A stretch of DNA of 64,000 nt from Mesotaenium endlicherianum (taxonomy: Eukaryota > Streptophyta > Zygnematophyceae > Zygnematales > Mesotaeniaceae): contig WELA01009273.1 in assembly GCA_009602735.1 (NCBI GenBank), positions 468,689 through 532,688 on the forward strand. The letters run 5' to 3'. Below, piece by piece: positions 49,743 through 62,511 of this stretch; the stretch's first letter is position 1, and every line of letters begins with the position of its first letter. A model generated the notes under the pieces. The model saw only the letters and a program-made list of their open reading frames with translations. It ran no database searches and was not told where the DNA came from. The position numbers and the translations under genes are program-made.

Positions 49743-52700
49743 ATGACTCCGGGGAAGATATGGAAAGCTAAGAAGCATGGCAATGTTGCTCTAAAATTGA
49801 GTAGAAGTCTTGTCCTGCTGTCACTTGTGGTATTCATGGGATGTGTAGCAGATGCTTCTGAAAACGGTAGACGTAATCTTGAAGGGCGGCCGAGACACCT
49901 GCTCGAGCGAAAAATAGTTCACAGAGAGCGCCCTACAAGTGGCGCCGATGGAAGCCCTCAAGATGTATTACCTGAAGGGCCTGGTGGAAGTGCGACGTCG
50001 TCCAAGAGTAGACCTACCAAATTAGGCATCAAACGGTTAGGGGGGCATCACGTATCAAGTCGAGCTGCTGTTGGTTAGTGACCATTCAAATCTAAAGTTT
50101 CCACCCTGTCGTCAATTTAAGAGCTCTACTCCTGCTCTCATAATCCTAGGCCCTGCAGAGAGCTCCTGATTTTTTCCTGCCAATGCTAACCTTTCATGTC
50201 TGGGAGGGCGATATGACTTATATAATTGCTGTCTTACATGGCTACCAATTTACCATGGACGCGTACTGCATGTGTTCTTTGTCAAGGGTCACTTGCATCA
50301 CAAAATGCTGAAGTATGGGCTCTGTATAGGTAAGAGTGCAACGCATTTATGAGCACAGCTGGGCTGTAATCATCACTTAGTTCATGCACGGTTGAGATGT
50401 AAGTCGTCTGGAGCTTGCGGTGCTAGATGTAGGTGTGCCAGAAGGCACATTTTGTAAAGTCTGCTGTTCTTGTTGCCACCTGGGGAGGAGTTTGACAACT
50501 CCAGATTGCCTCCTGACGCCGATCTTGGGGAGCTTTTTCGTCGCTGATTGGCTTTGCGCTCGAGGGTGGAGTTTGCCACTTGGCAAGCTGTCGCTCTTGG
50601 TTCATATCGATTCCTGATGAGGGTCATTCTCTCGGCCGCACATCCCTTTGTGTATCTGACCTGACGAGAGCTCAGCTTCTTTTTCATCATGGTTGCTGTG
50701 CTTACTCTTCCTTTTCTTTGATGTGATTGGTCTCCTCCCGGTCGGTGATCGGTGTCCTCCCGCATCCTCTTTTTTTTTCACGGGACGGGAAAGCAGACCC
50801 GGTAACGTCGGGGGGGTCAGGCACAGTCATGGCCAATGGAGTGAACGTGTACATCATCTGGTACGGCAGCTGGAGCATGCCACGTGTCGCCGACGCGTCC
50901 GCCAAGGTCATCATCCGCAACTTCATCAAGTCCCTCGGAGCCCCGCTGAGCTCGTTCTCCCCAACGATCCCGAATGCCCCCGGGTGGTACGCCATCGCCA
51001 CGCAGTACTACAACTTCCAGAAGAAGCACGTGACCCCGACGATCGTGCTCAAGGGCGAGAGTGCGAACGTGAATTTCGGCGGAAACATTCGCAACACCTC
51101 CTGGGCCGGCATCCTGACCAGGATGGTGGGGACGGGGAAGACGTTTCCCATTGATGTGAACGGGCTCTACCTGATCCTCACGAGCCCGGAGATCAAGGTG
51201 CGAACGGGGGCCAACTCAGGCATTTCAGGCTGCTTGTTTGCCTTCTCCTTCCCATGCAACCGAGGTTTTTCTTCTCTGGTCACGCGCGCACGAAGCACAT
51301 GTATGTGTCTCTGCAGAAGTGCATGTTCTCATGCCCGACCTCTCTGTGCTTCAGTGTTTATCCAACTATGTAGATTGCCGATTGTGAGGTCGGCTGCAGC
51401 TCGGGAAGAGCTTCCTACATCACGTCACAGGAGTGTGCGGCCTACCCCAGTTGCATTCTGTACTCGCGTATAAGTGTATACACACATGCACACGCACGCA
51501 CACGCACGCACGCATACACCACACACACACACACACACACAGATAGAGAGGAAGAGGCCAACATGAGTACATTGGCACATATATACCCCCCCCCTCAAAA
51601 CACACAAAAAGGAAAACATCCATCACACCATCTTACCTCCCTCCTCCCTCCTCCCTCCAGGTCTCGTGCTCTTAGACTTGCTGTGCGCGCATGCATGTGA
51701 CTGTGCGCATGCGTGCATACATCCATCCTGCATCGCCTTCCTGCTCACTGAAAGCCGACCCACGCGCAAGTGGCGGGTGCAGGTACAAGACTTCTGCACA
51801 AACGCGTGCGGGTATCACGACCACACGAAGCTCTACGGGGTGGAGCTCAAGTGGGCGTTCATTGGCAACCCAGCGACACAGTGTGCAAACGGATGCGCGA
51901 CCCGGTATTACGAGGGATCCTCCAAGCCCCCAAACAAGAACGTGGGCGCCGACGCCATGGTCGACACGATCGCGCACGAGATCGTCGAGGCGGCCACGGA
52001 CCCGTACCTCGACAACTGGGGCAACTCGGCCGGCGACGAGATTGCTGACATCTGTGGTGACTATTATGGCAAGATCTTTACCACCCCCACCGGTAAAGCC
52101 CCTCTCTTACGCTCCCTTCCTTCTCTCTCCCCTCCCCCTTCTCCCCAACCCATCGCCTTCGCCCTCGCCCTCACCCCCGCTCTCTTAAACCCCATCTCCC
52201 TCAATACCCATCGCATATGTTTAAGTGGAAAGCGGGTTTGTAGATTCTACTAACCTCAACACAAAGTTCAAGTCGACACACGTCGCTCTCCGTGGAGGTC
52301 TGCTGGTCTGTGCCTGCAGCAGACCACTCGCTCCTCGACCACAGCCACAGCCTTGAACTCACCGCATACGTCCTGTCGCAAACCCGCACCTAAATGTGTG
52401 ACGAGTGTGGGGGCGCGACAGCACATGTTGTCGCAGCAAAGAGCATCTCATCTGCCACTGGCAGTAAGTGCCATAGCTTATGGAGGCCTTCTTTTTTGCT
52501 GCGGCAAGTTACTATGAAGAGCCCCTTGTCCCCGCCCACCCATCCGTCAACCCACACACCCCCCTGAGCCCGGTTGCATCTGACCTCTTCGGATGTCACA
52601 CAACAGGCGATAAAGATCAGAAAAATAGTGAATCTGCCCTATCCAGCTGAAAGTAGAAGCTTCAGAAACTCCCCTGTGATCATGAGGCTGCCTGCTATCA

Positions 52701-54028
52701 CCTTCATTCGGACTTCTACTGCTTGGGCTTCTTGTGAAAAGCATATCTACATGTGTGCCTCAGCTCAGGCAGAGACTCTTATCTCTTCAACCTTCAGGGA
52801 TTTGATTTTTACTGGCCATCCTCCAGCATACTTCAATCGAAAGCCTGAGATTAACACGTTTCTTGCTTGCCTCTCTTATGCCCTGAACCCCGGTCTCACA
52901 GGCGAGAACTACAACATAGTGGGCCTCAACAACCAGAAGTTTCTCATCCAGTCGAACTACGACCTTCTCACCCGCTCCTGCCGCATCCAGGCGTCTAACC
53001 TGAAGTTCCCCCCGAAGGCCCCTCCGCCCTCGCCCCGGCCCGCGCCCCCGGCCCCCAAGTCCATGGGGACGTACTTCACCCTCTCCACTCTCAAGTACTT
53101 CAAGGGGACAATCTACATAGCCAAGGCGCCCCTTGCCAACAAGTGCATCAACATCCCAAAGGCCAACTGGGCCATAAATTCTCTCCTCGTCATCTGGAAC
53201 AAGAACGACGGGATTCCCGACCATGTTGGGTGCGGGAACTTCACCCTCTGGGACGAGGCCGATTGCTATGGAGAGTAAGTTTTTCAACCCTGCTCGCATT
53301 GCCAACTATGGCTGCGTTGACTTCCTTCCTAACGGCTTCTCTTCACCCCCCCCCCCCAATCCTCCTCCCCCCTCCGGCAATCTATTCTCTTCTTTGACGA
53401 TAGTTTTACTGCCGGCGACCAGGTTTTTAGTCTTTTGCCCACCTTCTGAGAACTCTATTGAAGGCCCTTCTTGGGTTTGCGGTGTATGTCCATCACAACT
53501 GACCTAGTTCCTCTTTGCTCTGCATCCCTGCCTCCTCCCCATCTCACGCTTGGACACTCTTTTGTGTCCTGAATGGAGACGATTTATCATTTTGATGCTA
53601 AGTTTCAGGCCTGGACACGATGAGCATGTCTAACTTTCTGGTTCCACATCGCATGCATGAGATCTATTAGAGACTGAGGATTACTCCCTAACCCTTCACT
53701 ATTTCTCTTCTGCATTACCAAGGCACTGCTTCAACAACGTCACTGGCGTACCTTCCCCCCTGTCTCCCCCTCATCCTTGCCGTCACACTATAAAACAGAG
53801 CAATGCAATCAGGAAATAGGACTTTTATGTATCAATCTGCAGCTGACTGGCACATGAGATTGATGCCTTTGCGTGAATGATCTGTGCAGCGGCTCCTACT
53901 GGGAGCTACCATCACGTTGGAACCCGAAGAAGTTTGACTACCCCAACCTTTCATTCACCGATTTTAAGTCCGAGGATGCAGACTTGGCAACACAGACGCG
54001 GTCTATAAGTTGCGACGTCGTAGGATAA
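49743..54028 (+). CDS. EXORDIUM / phosphate-induced protein 1 (PHI-1) family protein, secreted, with extra C-terminal domain
   Basis: Five exons join in phase: 49743-50073, 50797-51197, 51783-52092, 52902-53274 and 53890-54028 (1,554 nt, 517 residues). Residues about 20-42 are a hydrophobic signal (SRSLVLLSLVVFMGCVADA), then a low-complexity linker. Residues about 112-370 match the PHI-1 family: NGVNVYIIWYGSW, GLYLILTSPEIKV, DFCTNACGYHDH, LKWAFIGNPATQC, DTIAHEIVEAATDPYLDNWG, GDEIADICGDYYG and KFLIQSNYDLLTRSC. Plant members are apoplastic and linked to brassinosteroid-, phosphate- and sugar-related growth; a secreted role here is inferred from the signal. After a Pro-rich linker (about 388-402) comes a further domain of about 115 residues with paired Cys (NKCINI, VGCGNFTLW, ADCYG), absent from typical plant EXORDIUM proteins. 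ATG 49743 is chosen because it directly precedes the signal peptide. Confidence 0.9.
51470..51545. repeat. CA-rich microsatellite in an EXORDIUM-like gene intron
   Basis: Interrupted ACAC/CGCA repeats ending in an ACACAC run, inside the second intron (51198-51782). Not coding. Confidence 0.8.
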
Positions 54029-57000
54029 GTTCGTGTAAAGCCCCTGGTGGTTGCTATTTATTGGTCAGTGACAAATTCTATTAAGTATAGAGCTAGGAGG
54101 GCCACAAATTTTTCAACCTTTATGGCAGATGCTGCTGTATAGCTGCGCAGTGGCCTCAGAAAGTGCTTGTCTGTGGCTTCTTGTCATGTGTAGAGCTATC
54201 TTGTAGGACTAGTAGGAAACTTGTCTGCAGATTGGGTCCTCGAGTAATTTATACACAGATCATTAACGTAGGTACAGCAAATCATTCAAGTGAATGAGCC
54301 CTCCTTTTTTATTTGTCAAACACCGTGTAGGCAGTAAGAAGTGGGTGTGTGTGTGTCTTAGTGGATGAACGTCAAGAGTAGTCGCAGTCTCAATGTGAAA
54401 GCAGTGGCCATGGCCTCCAAAAGCACTGTATCTGAGAAGAACCTGAGCCAAGTAAGAGTCATTAACACAACAAACTAGCATCAAATGTAACAAGGTCTTC
54501 GTTGAAATTATGTAATATATCCCCTTTTAAGAGGCTCGACTTAGCATATGCATGTGACAACGTAGTGCCATTAGATGCTGGACCAGCATACTACTTCTTA
54601 CACCTTGATCTTCCTATCCGGTACTTGCTGTCATCTGTCGTCAGGGTGTGTGCCCATTTCTATACCCGCCTCTGCTGCTTCAAGTGTCTGCTGACCAACC
54701 CACGTGTCTAAGCATGACTTATCCGGTTCCATGTCAGCCACTTCTTGTAAGGTAACTTTTGTGGCCCCATCTACACCATCAGCTCCCTCCTCTGGGTTCT
54801 CATTTCTATACTCTGCTTTTGCTGCTCCCGTGGTAGCATCACTAGTTTCCGGATGTTCAAGACCACTTTCAGCTTTTGCACCTCTCGTTGTTGCTGAACT
54901 AGACGTGCGCTTCTCTGAAGCAGCAGCAGCTTCTCTTTCGCCAGTGCCAGTGTTTCCCTGCAAACACTCATTAATGAACAGAATGTACATGTACATATGT
55001 GCCTCAGTACTCTACCTTGCTATGATGACATCATTGCTTCAGTTTTTTTGCTATACTCTGCTTTCAATGCTTGGTCTCACCTGGTTATTCTCAGATCATA
55101 ATTTTCTAAGCAAGATAAACCCCTTATATGTTCTGCCTCATAACTATGTCGCGTTGCCTGCCTGTTGCCATCCAGCCACGGGTCTCACTCCATTGCAGCA
55201 CTTGAAACCCCAGGTTTTACTTCGTTGCAGCAATCAAGGCCACCCAGTTTCACCTCCAGAAGTACTATTGCCACATGTGATAAGGAGATGCCACTTGCAG
55301 CTTCTAACCCGACACATTAGAGCTGGCAATGCAAACGAGATGCTTCGTTTACTGTGCGAAGTCAAGCAATTTTGCAACTAATGTATTACGAAGCTTCACG
55401 CGGAGGTCAAGTACCTCTCCTCCGCCAGCTTGGCAACTCAACACAGAGGTTCTGTGTGTCTGCCCCCTCCAAACTATTCCGTTGAATGTTGCTTTTATCC
55501 TCGTTACTATCGGGAGTACCTCTCTCGAAGAAGGAGATCGTCCAGACAATGAAGCACTTTGATAATGAAGACCTGTTCTATTAACGGTAATTTCGTATTT
55601 TGTCGAGTGTTTTTGAAAACCACCACTATAACACACTATACCATTGCTGAGTGCCTGACACATACTCGCTTTTCCTATGGTCGCCATGTCTACCTGAGCC
55701 ACGGAATGAAGCACCACTTTCCGTTTATATGACTATCTGCCACGTCTTAGAACAAAATTCAATAACTAGTGAACCAGAATTGTGGGTCAATCTACAGTAA
55801 ACACAACTGACACTTAAAGTTCACCGCGATATAAAGAAAAGGCCAGTTTCAAGCTAAGCAGCACAGGAAAGCAGGATTTTGGATAAGAAGTAGCGATGGA
55901 AGGAAGCACAACTGAAATAACTGACAGTGGGCTTTGCTGGGCTGCAATCGATTTTGAGCTTCTGCGAACCGTAGAAAAGTTGAAGTGGGAGTGTCCTGAA
56001 CTGAGCGTGCTAGTCCATGGCGCCTCTGCCAGCAAATCGATCTCGAAATGAAAATAATTTAACATGGGCGCTCACACCCTGCCACTTGTTGCCTCATGCA
56101 CCTACTTTGAGTTAAGTGAGTTGACTTGTCTATTGAGGACATCGAACAGTCCATTTTGGTCATATTGCGCCTTCCATGACCTCGATTTTGATCGTTCGGT
56201 TGCAAAGAGCGTGGCACCAATGCGCAGCTCATATCACGTGTACTTCTTTCTGTACCGCTGTCGCCGGTTGTCGCCAGCTTGTACCCAATTTATACCAGCT
56301 GCAGACCTGCACAGAATCAACTCCCCTGAGCCCTGCTGGGCCCTGGTAGTCCCAATTCGCACCTTCATCCGAGGAACAGGATCGAGATGTATGCGCTGTC
56401 GGTATATAACTATGCAAGTATGGTTGCTTTTCTTCCACTATGTAACAGCGCATGCGTGTGCGACCAGTCACAATGAAGAAAGGTTTCATGAGAGAGCTTC
56501 TGGTGAGGGACTGGGATAGCATACAAGTGTGCCTGTACCGCAATTGGAGAATATTATGATTAAGAGTGCTAAAGGGGCAGGGGAACTAGACGTAAGGTAC
56601 TCTCTAAGAAGGAATAAATAGCTAAGCTTAATAAGAGTGGGGAAGCGTTTTCTGAATAAGGCTCCTCACCTCGTCAAGCGTTATTACCTGGGGCTTGAGT
56701 GGGTGTACCAGCGATGCAAGGCCAGCTCTTTTGATGGTCAATATATTCTGATCACTTTATAGAGGGGTTATTCTTACGATCTTAAACGCGGCTTTATCCG
56801 GGCCGTTTTGCAGTGCATGCAGCGGAACACAGGCTTTCACTAGAGCAGTAGACGATTTCCTCTGAGAAAAAGCATAGGAAATTGGCCTTTTGAAACAGAC
56901 CTTATAAGTCAGGGGTGCACGCATTGCTAGCAGCAGGGCGCTTACGGCACAAAAGATCTGTGCAGGTCCAGGATAATCTGCAGTTGTTGTTCTTGTCCTC

Positions 57001-57057
57001 AGCACCTGTTTGAATTTCTTCCTACCCCTATCAACAGATCCTTGCAGATCAAGCAAC
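54029..57057. other. Intergenic stretch, no gene that I can support
   Basis: Between the EXORDIUM-like stop and the antiporter start only short frames occur. A minus-strand open stretch at about 54631-54960, preceded by an acceptor-like TGTTTGCAG, is Ala/Glu/Thr-rich without a motif. Another at 55349-55717 (minus) is likewise unrecognised. Either could be an exon of an unknown gene. Confidence 0.35.
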
Positions 57058-57348
57058 ATGGGCCTTATCCCTCCCTTCGCATGGCTTCATCTGACAGTAG
57101 GCATAGCAGGCACCCTCATCATGGTGTACACGTTCACACAGCGCCTGCTCAAGGAGAGGTTCCTGATCTCTGAAGTGCTGGCAGCCACAGTGGTGGGGAT
57201 CCTTGTAGGGCCGTACGTGGGAAGCATCTTTGTGCCTGCTGCTATTGGAGACTCAACAGGCACTCACTTCCAAGTGCTTCAGGAGGTGAGCTCTCTATCT
57301 GGGTTGCTCACTCACTCACTCACACTCTCGCGCGCGCATACACACACA

Positions 57349-57405
<57 letters not shown>

Positions 57406-60400
57406 CTGTGTTAGTGTTGTGACATACAGTATATCGCGGGGCATCGTTATGTTATAACAGCGTATGTATCTTAATACATCAGTTTGACCTCTTACGGATC
57501 CTGCGCCATGACTGTGTGCCTCTGTGACTGCTGTAGAAGCACATCGATCGTGGGCATCCCGTTGTGTGCCTACAGGGCCTATCACTGCAGAGCTGTCAGA
57601 TTGGGATACAAATACAGAGGTGGTATGCTTCTGCCATTTTGCACTTAAGACAAGTCTTAAGTGATAGTGAGAACATATTTAAATAAGAATGTGCACGCGC
57701 ATTCGGAAAGATCGACAGCTGGGTAGCCTTCGTATTTCTTGACCATTGACTAATTGTGGGATTGTGTGAGTTTTTATGGGGCAGTGTCAGAGTCTTACTC
57801 CTTGCCATTCCCCTCTAGTGCGTGCTCTTCTTCCCTCGGGGAAAATGAGAAATAACTTGGTTCAAAAAGAGGTCTGTATATACGTATATATATGTGATAT
57901 GTATATAGGTGTGTCTGTATGTATTATCTATATTTTCTTAATATTAACAACATGTCATTGTAGGCTGTTGAGGGTAAGCAGTTCTGAAAGATAACACGTA
58001 CGCATGCTGATATGCAGGAAAGCACTTATATTCCCAATTTTTCTGAAGTGAAAGTTAATACATATAGATGTGTATATATGGATGTGTATAATACATTTCA
58101 GCATTTATCAAGTCCACGTCCTTGTAATAATATTTGTACTTTATGTCTGAGAAGTTACACTCTTGTTCGTGTCTATGCTATCTTGGTCCATGTGCATGTG
58201 CTATCCAAGTACTTCAGACAAGTTTCTTCATTCATATATGATATCAATCTCAGTCTTGCATTTTGCGATGATCAAGCACACAGTTATTCTGACAGGTATA
58301 TCAAGCGTGACTTGTGTCGGCGGGTGCCGGTGTAATTCAACCAAGTCGTGGGTTGACGTTGCTAGCAACACAAGATTTTAGTTCAGAGGGAAAAAACAGC
58401 CAGGAGAACATCCAAAATGTGCAAAGTCGAATAAGACCCTTTCCTACTTTTCCTCCCTCTCTCCCTCGCTCGCGGGCGCGCCAGGTGTCGCGCCTGGTGG
58501 TGGCCGTGCAGCTCGTGTCCGCCGGCCTGGGGCTGCCGCGGCTGTACGTGGAGAAGCGGTGGCGCAGCCTGCTGGTGATGCTGCTGCCCATCATGCTCAC
58601 CACCTGGATGCTCTCCTTCGTCCTCACCGTCCTCTTCCTGGGGGGAGGAGGGGGCGTCGGCTTCACCACCCTGCAGTGCCTGCTCATCGCGGCGTGCCTC
58701 ACGCCCACCGACCCCGTGCTGGCCAGCACCGTCCTGCAGGGCCGCTTCGCTGAACAGTGAGTGTGTAACGTGTGAAGGCGGGTAAGGGGGTGGGGGCTGG
58801 GGGCTGGGGGTGCTGGGGGGGCGTTGGAGGTGGCTTCACCTCGCCGCAGCTCGCTGTCGTTCCTCTCTCTCTTCTCTCTTTCTGCCCTCTCTCTCCCTCT
58901 CGCTCCCCTCTTCCCCTCCTTTCTCCCTCCCCCCCCCTCTCTCCCTCTCTCCACATGTCCCCCTTCTCCCCTCCCTCCCTCGCGCTCTCTGCCTTTCCCC
59001 CTCTCGCTCGCCCATCTCTCCCTCCCTCCCTCTCTCCCCCTCCTCCTGCCCCTCCCTCCCCCGACTCCTATGGCCGAAATTGAGGATGCTTGCGCTTGCA
59101 GATGCGGGGCTGTCTCCCCTTGCTGTGGCAGTGGTGTCGAGTCTTCTGGAGCTTTTGCACGTTGCATGAGGTGCGGGGAGTTGCGGCAAACATCGTGCAG
59201 CTCTGCTGTGGTGGCCCACCCCTGCTGCTCGGAGGCTCCCTCTTTGCGCGCCTTCACCCCGTGGTGTGCGTGCGCGCATGCGCGTGCACGAGTGTGTGTG
59301 CAGTAGGTCTGGGGTGTGATGGTGTGTGCGTCTACGTGCGCTACGCGCGCGTGCGTCCGTGTGCAATGCGTACGTGTGTGCGTGTGCGTGTGCGCGTGAG
59401 CTTGCTACCTCCACGCATGACTTTTGTGCGCTGCTTTGATTGTCTATGTCTGCTGTCGAATGAGCTGGAGCGAAGAGCACGTCGTTCCAGCCACGTGCAT
59501 TCTGATGTTGCCGAACGCTTGCCCTCATCCATGGGGTCCTACGCAGCAGATAGTTCGCAGCCTGGGCCATCGTACACGAGTCATAATTCTATCAGATGGA
59601 GCTTAATTAGTAGTCCGTACATCGAAGCCCAGACCAGAGGCTCCAGTCCTGCAACCGACATCCTATGATCAAGCGTGCAAGGAAGCGGCCTTTTCCCCGA
59701 GTCTTGACACCACTTACACGCACTTGCCTTGCCCTAGCCGCCTAACTCCCTTCAAGCCCACCTTTGACCCCAACAAGCACGCTCCAAGCCCTCGGCAGCC
59801 CACATCTAGGGTGTGCATTCATCCTTTGAACCGTGACTAAAATCCCAGCCCCAAGCTGGGGACACGAAGCGGACAGCTGGCCCCAGCCTCAGGCCACCGA
59901 CAGTCCGATTCCGAGTTCCGGCCCCAGTCGCAAACCCGAGTCGCACACTCTAGGAGCATACGCGCCCTCTCCGTTGTCCCCCATGCACGAGCCACTGAGC
60001 ACAGCCAAACTTGAGTGTGTGTGCGCGTGCCCTTTCGGCCCGCTCCCTACGCACGTGCGTGCTGGCGCGCCCTCGTGCAGGCACCTGCCGGCGCCGCTGA
60101 GGTGCCTGCTGCAGGCGGAGGCGGGTGCCAACGACGGCATTGCGCTGCCATATGTCATGCTCTCCATTATCCTCATCATGCCCTCGCAGTCGCTCGGCCA
60201 GGACCTATTCTCGTGGTTCACTGAGGTCTGGCTCTACGAGGTGCGCGCGCTGACCCTAACCCTAGCCCTAAGCCCTATCCCAATACCTTTATCTGTAATC
60301 GGAACTCTACGGCCTGATCCTGAGAGCTCAAACACGGAATTCTAACTGACCTAAATGTCAACCTACAATCTTGCAAGCCTGGCATTAAATCCTGACTGTA

Positions 60401-62477
60401 AGCCTAGCCCTAGCGCCTGACACTAACATCGATCCTCATTGCAACGCTCAACCCAACAAGCCTAACCCTAATCTTATATCTAATGGTTAAGCGAGTGTGC
60501 TAGGCCCGGCACAGGCCGCTGACTTCCTGCGTGCGTCGTCCCCCTGCCCGCATGCACGGGCTANAGATGCGGGGCTGTCTCCCCTTGCTGTGGCAGTGGT
60601 GTCGAGTCTTCTGGAGCTTTTGCACGTTGCATGAGGTGCGGGGAGTTGCGGCAAACATCGTGCAGCTCTGCTGTGGTGGCCCACCCCTGCTGCTCGGAGG
60701 CTCCCTCTTTGCGCGCCTTCACCCCGTGGTGTGCGTGCGCGCATGCGCGTGCACGAGTGTGTGTGCAGTAGGTCTGGGGTGTGATGGTGTGTGCGTCTAC
60801 GTGCGCTACGCGCGCGTGCGTCCGTGTGCAATGCGTACGTGTGTGCGTGTGCGTGTGCGCGTGAGCTTGCTACCTCCACGCATGACTTTTGTGCGCTGCT
60901 TTGATTGTCTATGTCTGCTGTCGAATGAGCTGGAGCGAAGAGCACGTCGTTCCAGCCACGTGCATTCTGATGTTGCCGAACGCTTGCCCTCATCCATGGG
61001 GTCCTACGCAGCAGATAGTTCGCAGCCTGGGCCATCGTACACGAGTCATAATTCTATCAGATGGAGCTTAATTAGTAGTCCGTACATCGAAGCCCAGACC
61101 AGAGGCTCCAGTCCTGCAACCGACATCCTATGATCAAGCGTGCAAGGAAGCGGCCTTTTCCCCGAGTCTTGACACCACTTACACGCACTTGCCTTGCCCT
61201 AGCCGCCTAACTCCCTTCAAGCCCACCTTTGACCCCAACAAGCACGCTCCAAGCCCTCGGCAGCCCACATCTAGGGTGTGCATTCATCCTTTGAACCGTG
61301 ACTAAAATCCCAGCCCCAAGCTGGGGACACGAAGCGGACAGCTGGCCCCAGCCTCAGGCCACCGACAGTCCGATTCCGAGTTCCGGCCCCAGTCGCAAAC
61401 CCGAGTCGCACACTCTAGGAGCATACGCGCCCTCTCCGTTGTCCCCCATGCACGAGCCACTGAGCACAGCCAAACTTGAGTGTGTGTGCGCGTGCCCTTT
61501 CGGCCCGCTCCCTACGCACGTGCGTGCTGGCGCGCCCTCGTGCAGGCACCTGCCGGCGCCGCTGAGGTGCCTGCTGCAGGCGGAGGCGGGTGCCAACGAC
61601 GGCATTGCGCTGCCATATGTCATGCTCTCCATTATCCTCATCATGCCCTCGCAGTCGCTCGGCCAGGACCTATTCTCGTGGTTCACTGAGGTCTGGCTCT
61701 ACGAGGTGCGCGCGCTGACCCTAACCCTAGCCCTAAGCCCTATCCCAATACCTTTATCTGTAATCGGAACTCTACGGCCTGATCCTGAGAGCTCAAACAC
61801 GGAATTCTAACTGACCTAAATGTCAACCTACAATCTTGCAAGCCTGGCATTAAATCCTGACTGTAAGCCTAGCCCTAGCGCCTGACACTAACATCGATCC
61901 TCATTGCAACGCTCAACCCAACAAGCCTAACCCTAATCTTATATCTAATGGTTAAGCGAGTGTGCTAGGCCCGGCACAGGCCGCTGACTTCCTGCGTGCG
62001 TCGTCCCCCTGCCCGCATGCACGGGCTACACGCCCAGGCACAGTCTGGGGGCCGATTCGCGCAGAGCACAAGCCCTCTCCCTCTAGCATGGAGCCAGCAC
62101 AGGGATGCCTGGACCCCGTTCACACATGCCACAAGAGCCTCAAGCCTCAACCCAGTTCTGAGGGTCTGTTCCCACTGAGCAGCTGGACGAGGATCGTGCG
62201 TCCTTGACAATCTTGTGTCAGTGTGTGAACTTTTGAGCACTCGTCGAGGCCTGGCAAGGGTGCACAACTGAGCGACGCACCTTCTGGAGGCGGGCGTTGC
62301 CGTCGGGGAGTACGGACGGGCGTGCCTCCTCAAGGTCACCACCCAGAACAAATTGCAATCAATGGTGCAAGCTAAAGTATTCGTTTTAGGCAAGAAGGGG
62401 GGTCTGTTCGCATGCACCCTAGAGGGTAGCTTACACTTGTATACCCCATTACCTTTTGGGGTCATGGATGGGATCGT

Positions 62478-62511
<34 letters not shown>

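Noticed and set aside
54631-54960. Possible minus-strand exon, Ala/Glu/Thr-rich, with an acceptor-like TGTTTGCAG
   Set aside because: No homology, no partner exon and no convincing donor; left as intergenic.
58337-59257. 306-codon minus-strand open frame rich in Gly-Arg-Glu repeats
   Set aside because: It is the reverse of an antiporter exon plus the CT-rich intron tract; composition-driven, with no motif.
58836-59570. 244-codon minus-strand frame, with a similar one at 60487-61035
   Set aside because: Both lie antisense in the duplicated intron and in GC- and CT-rich sequence; no motif, and the second is simply the duplicate.
59100-62028. Mutually exclusive alternative exons
   Set aside because: Considered for the duplicated antiporter exon, but identity of introns and exon alike, plus the N at the joint, favours an assembly artefact.
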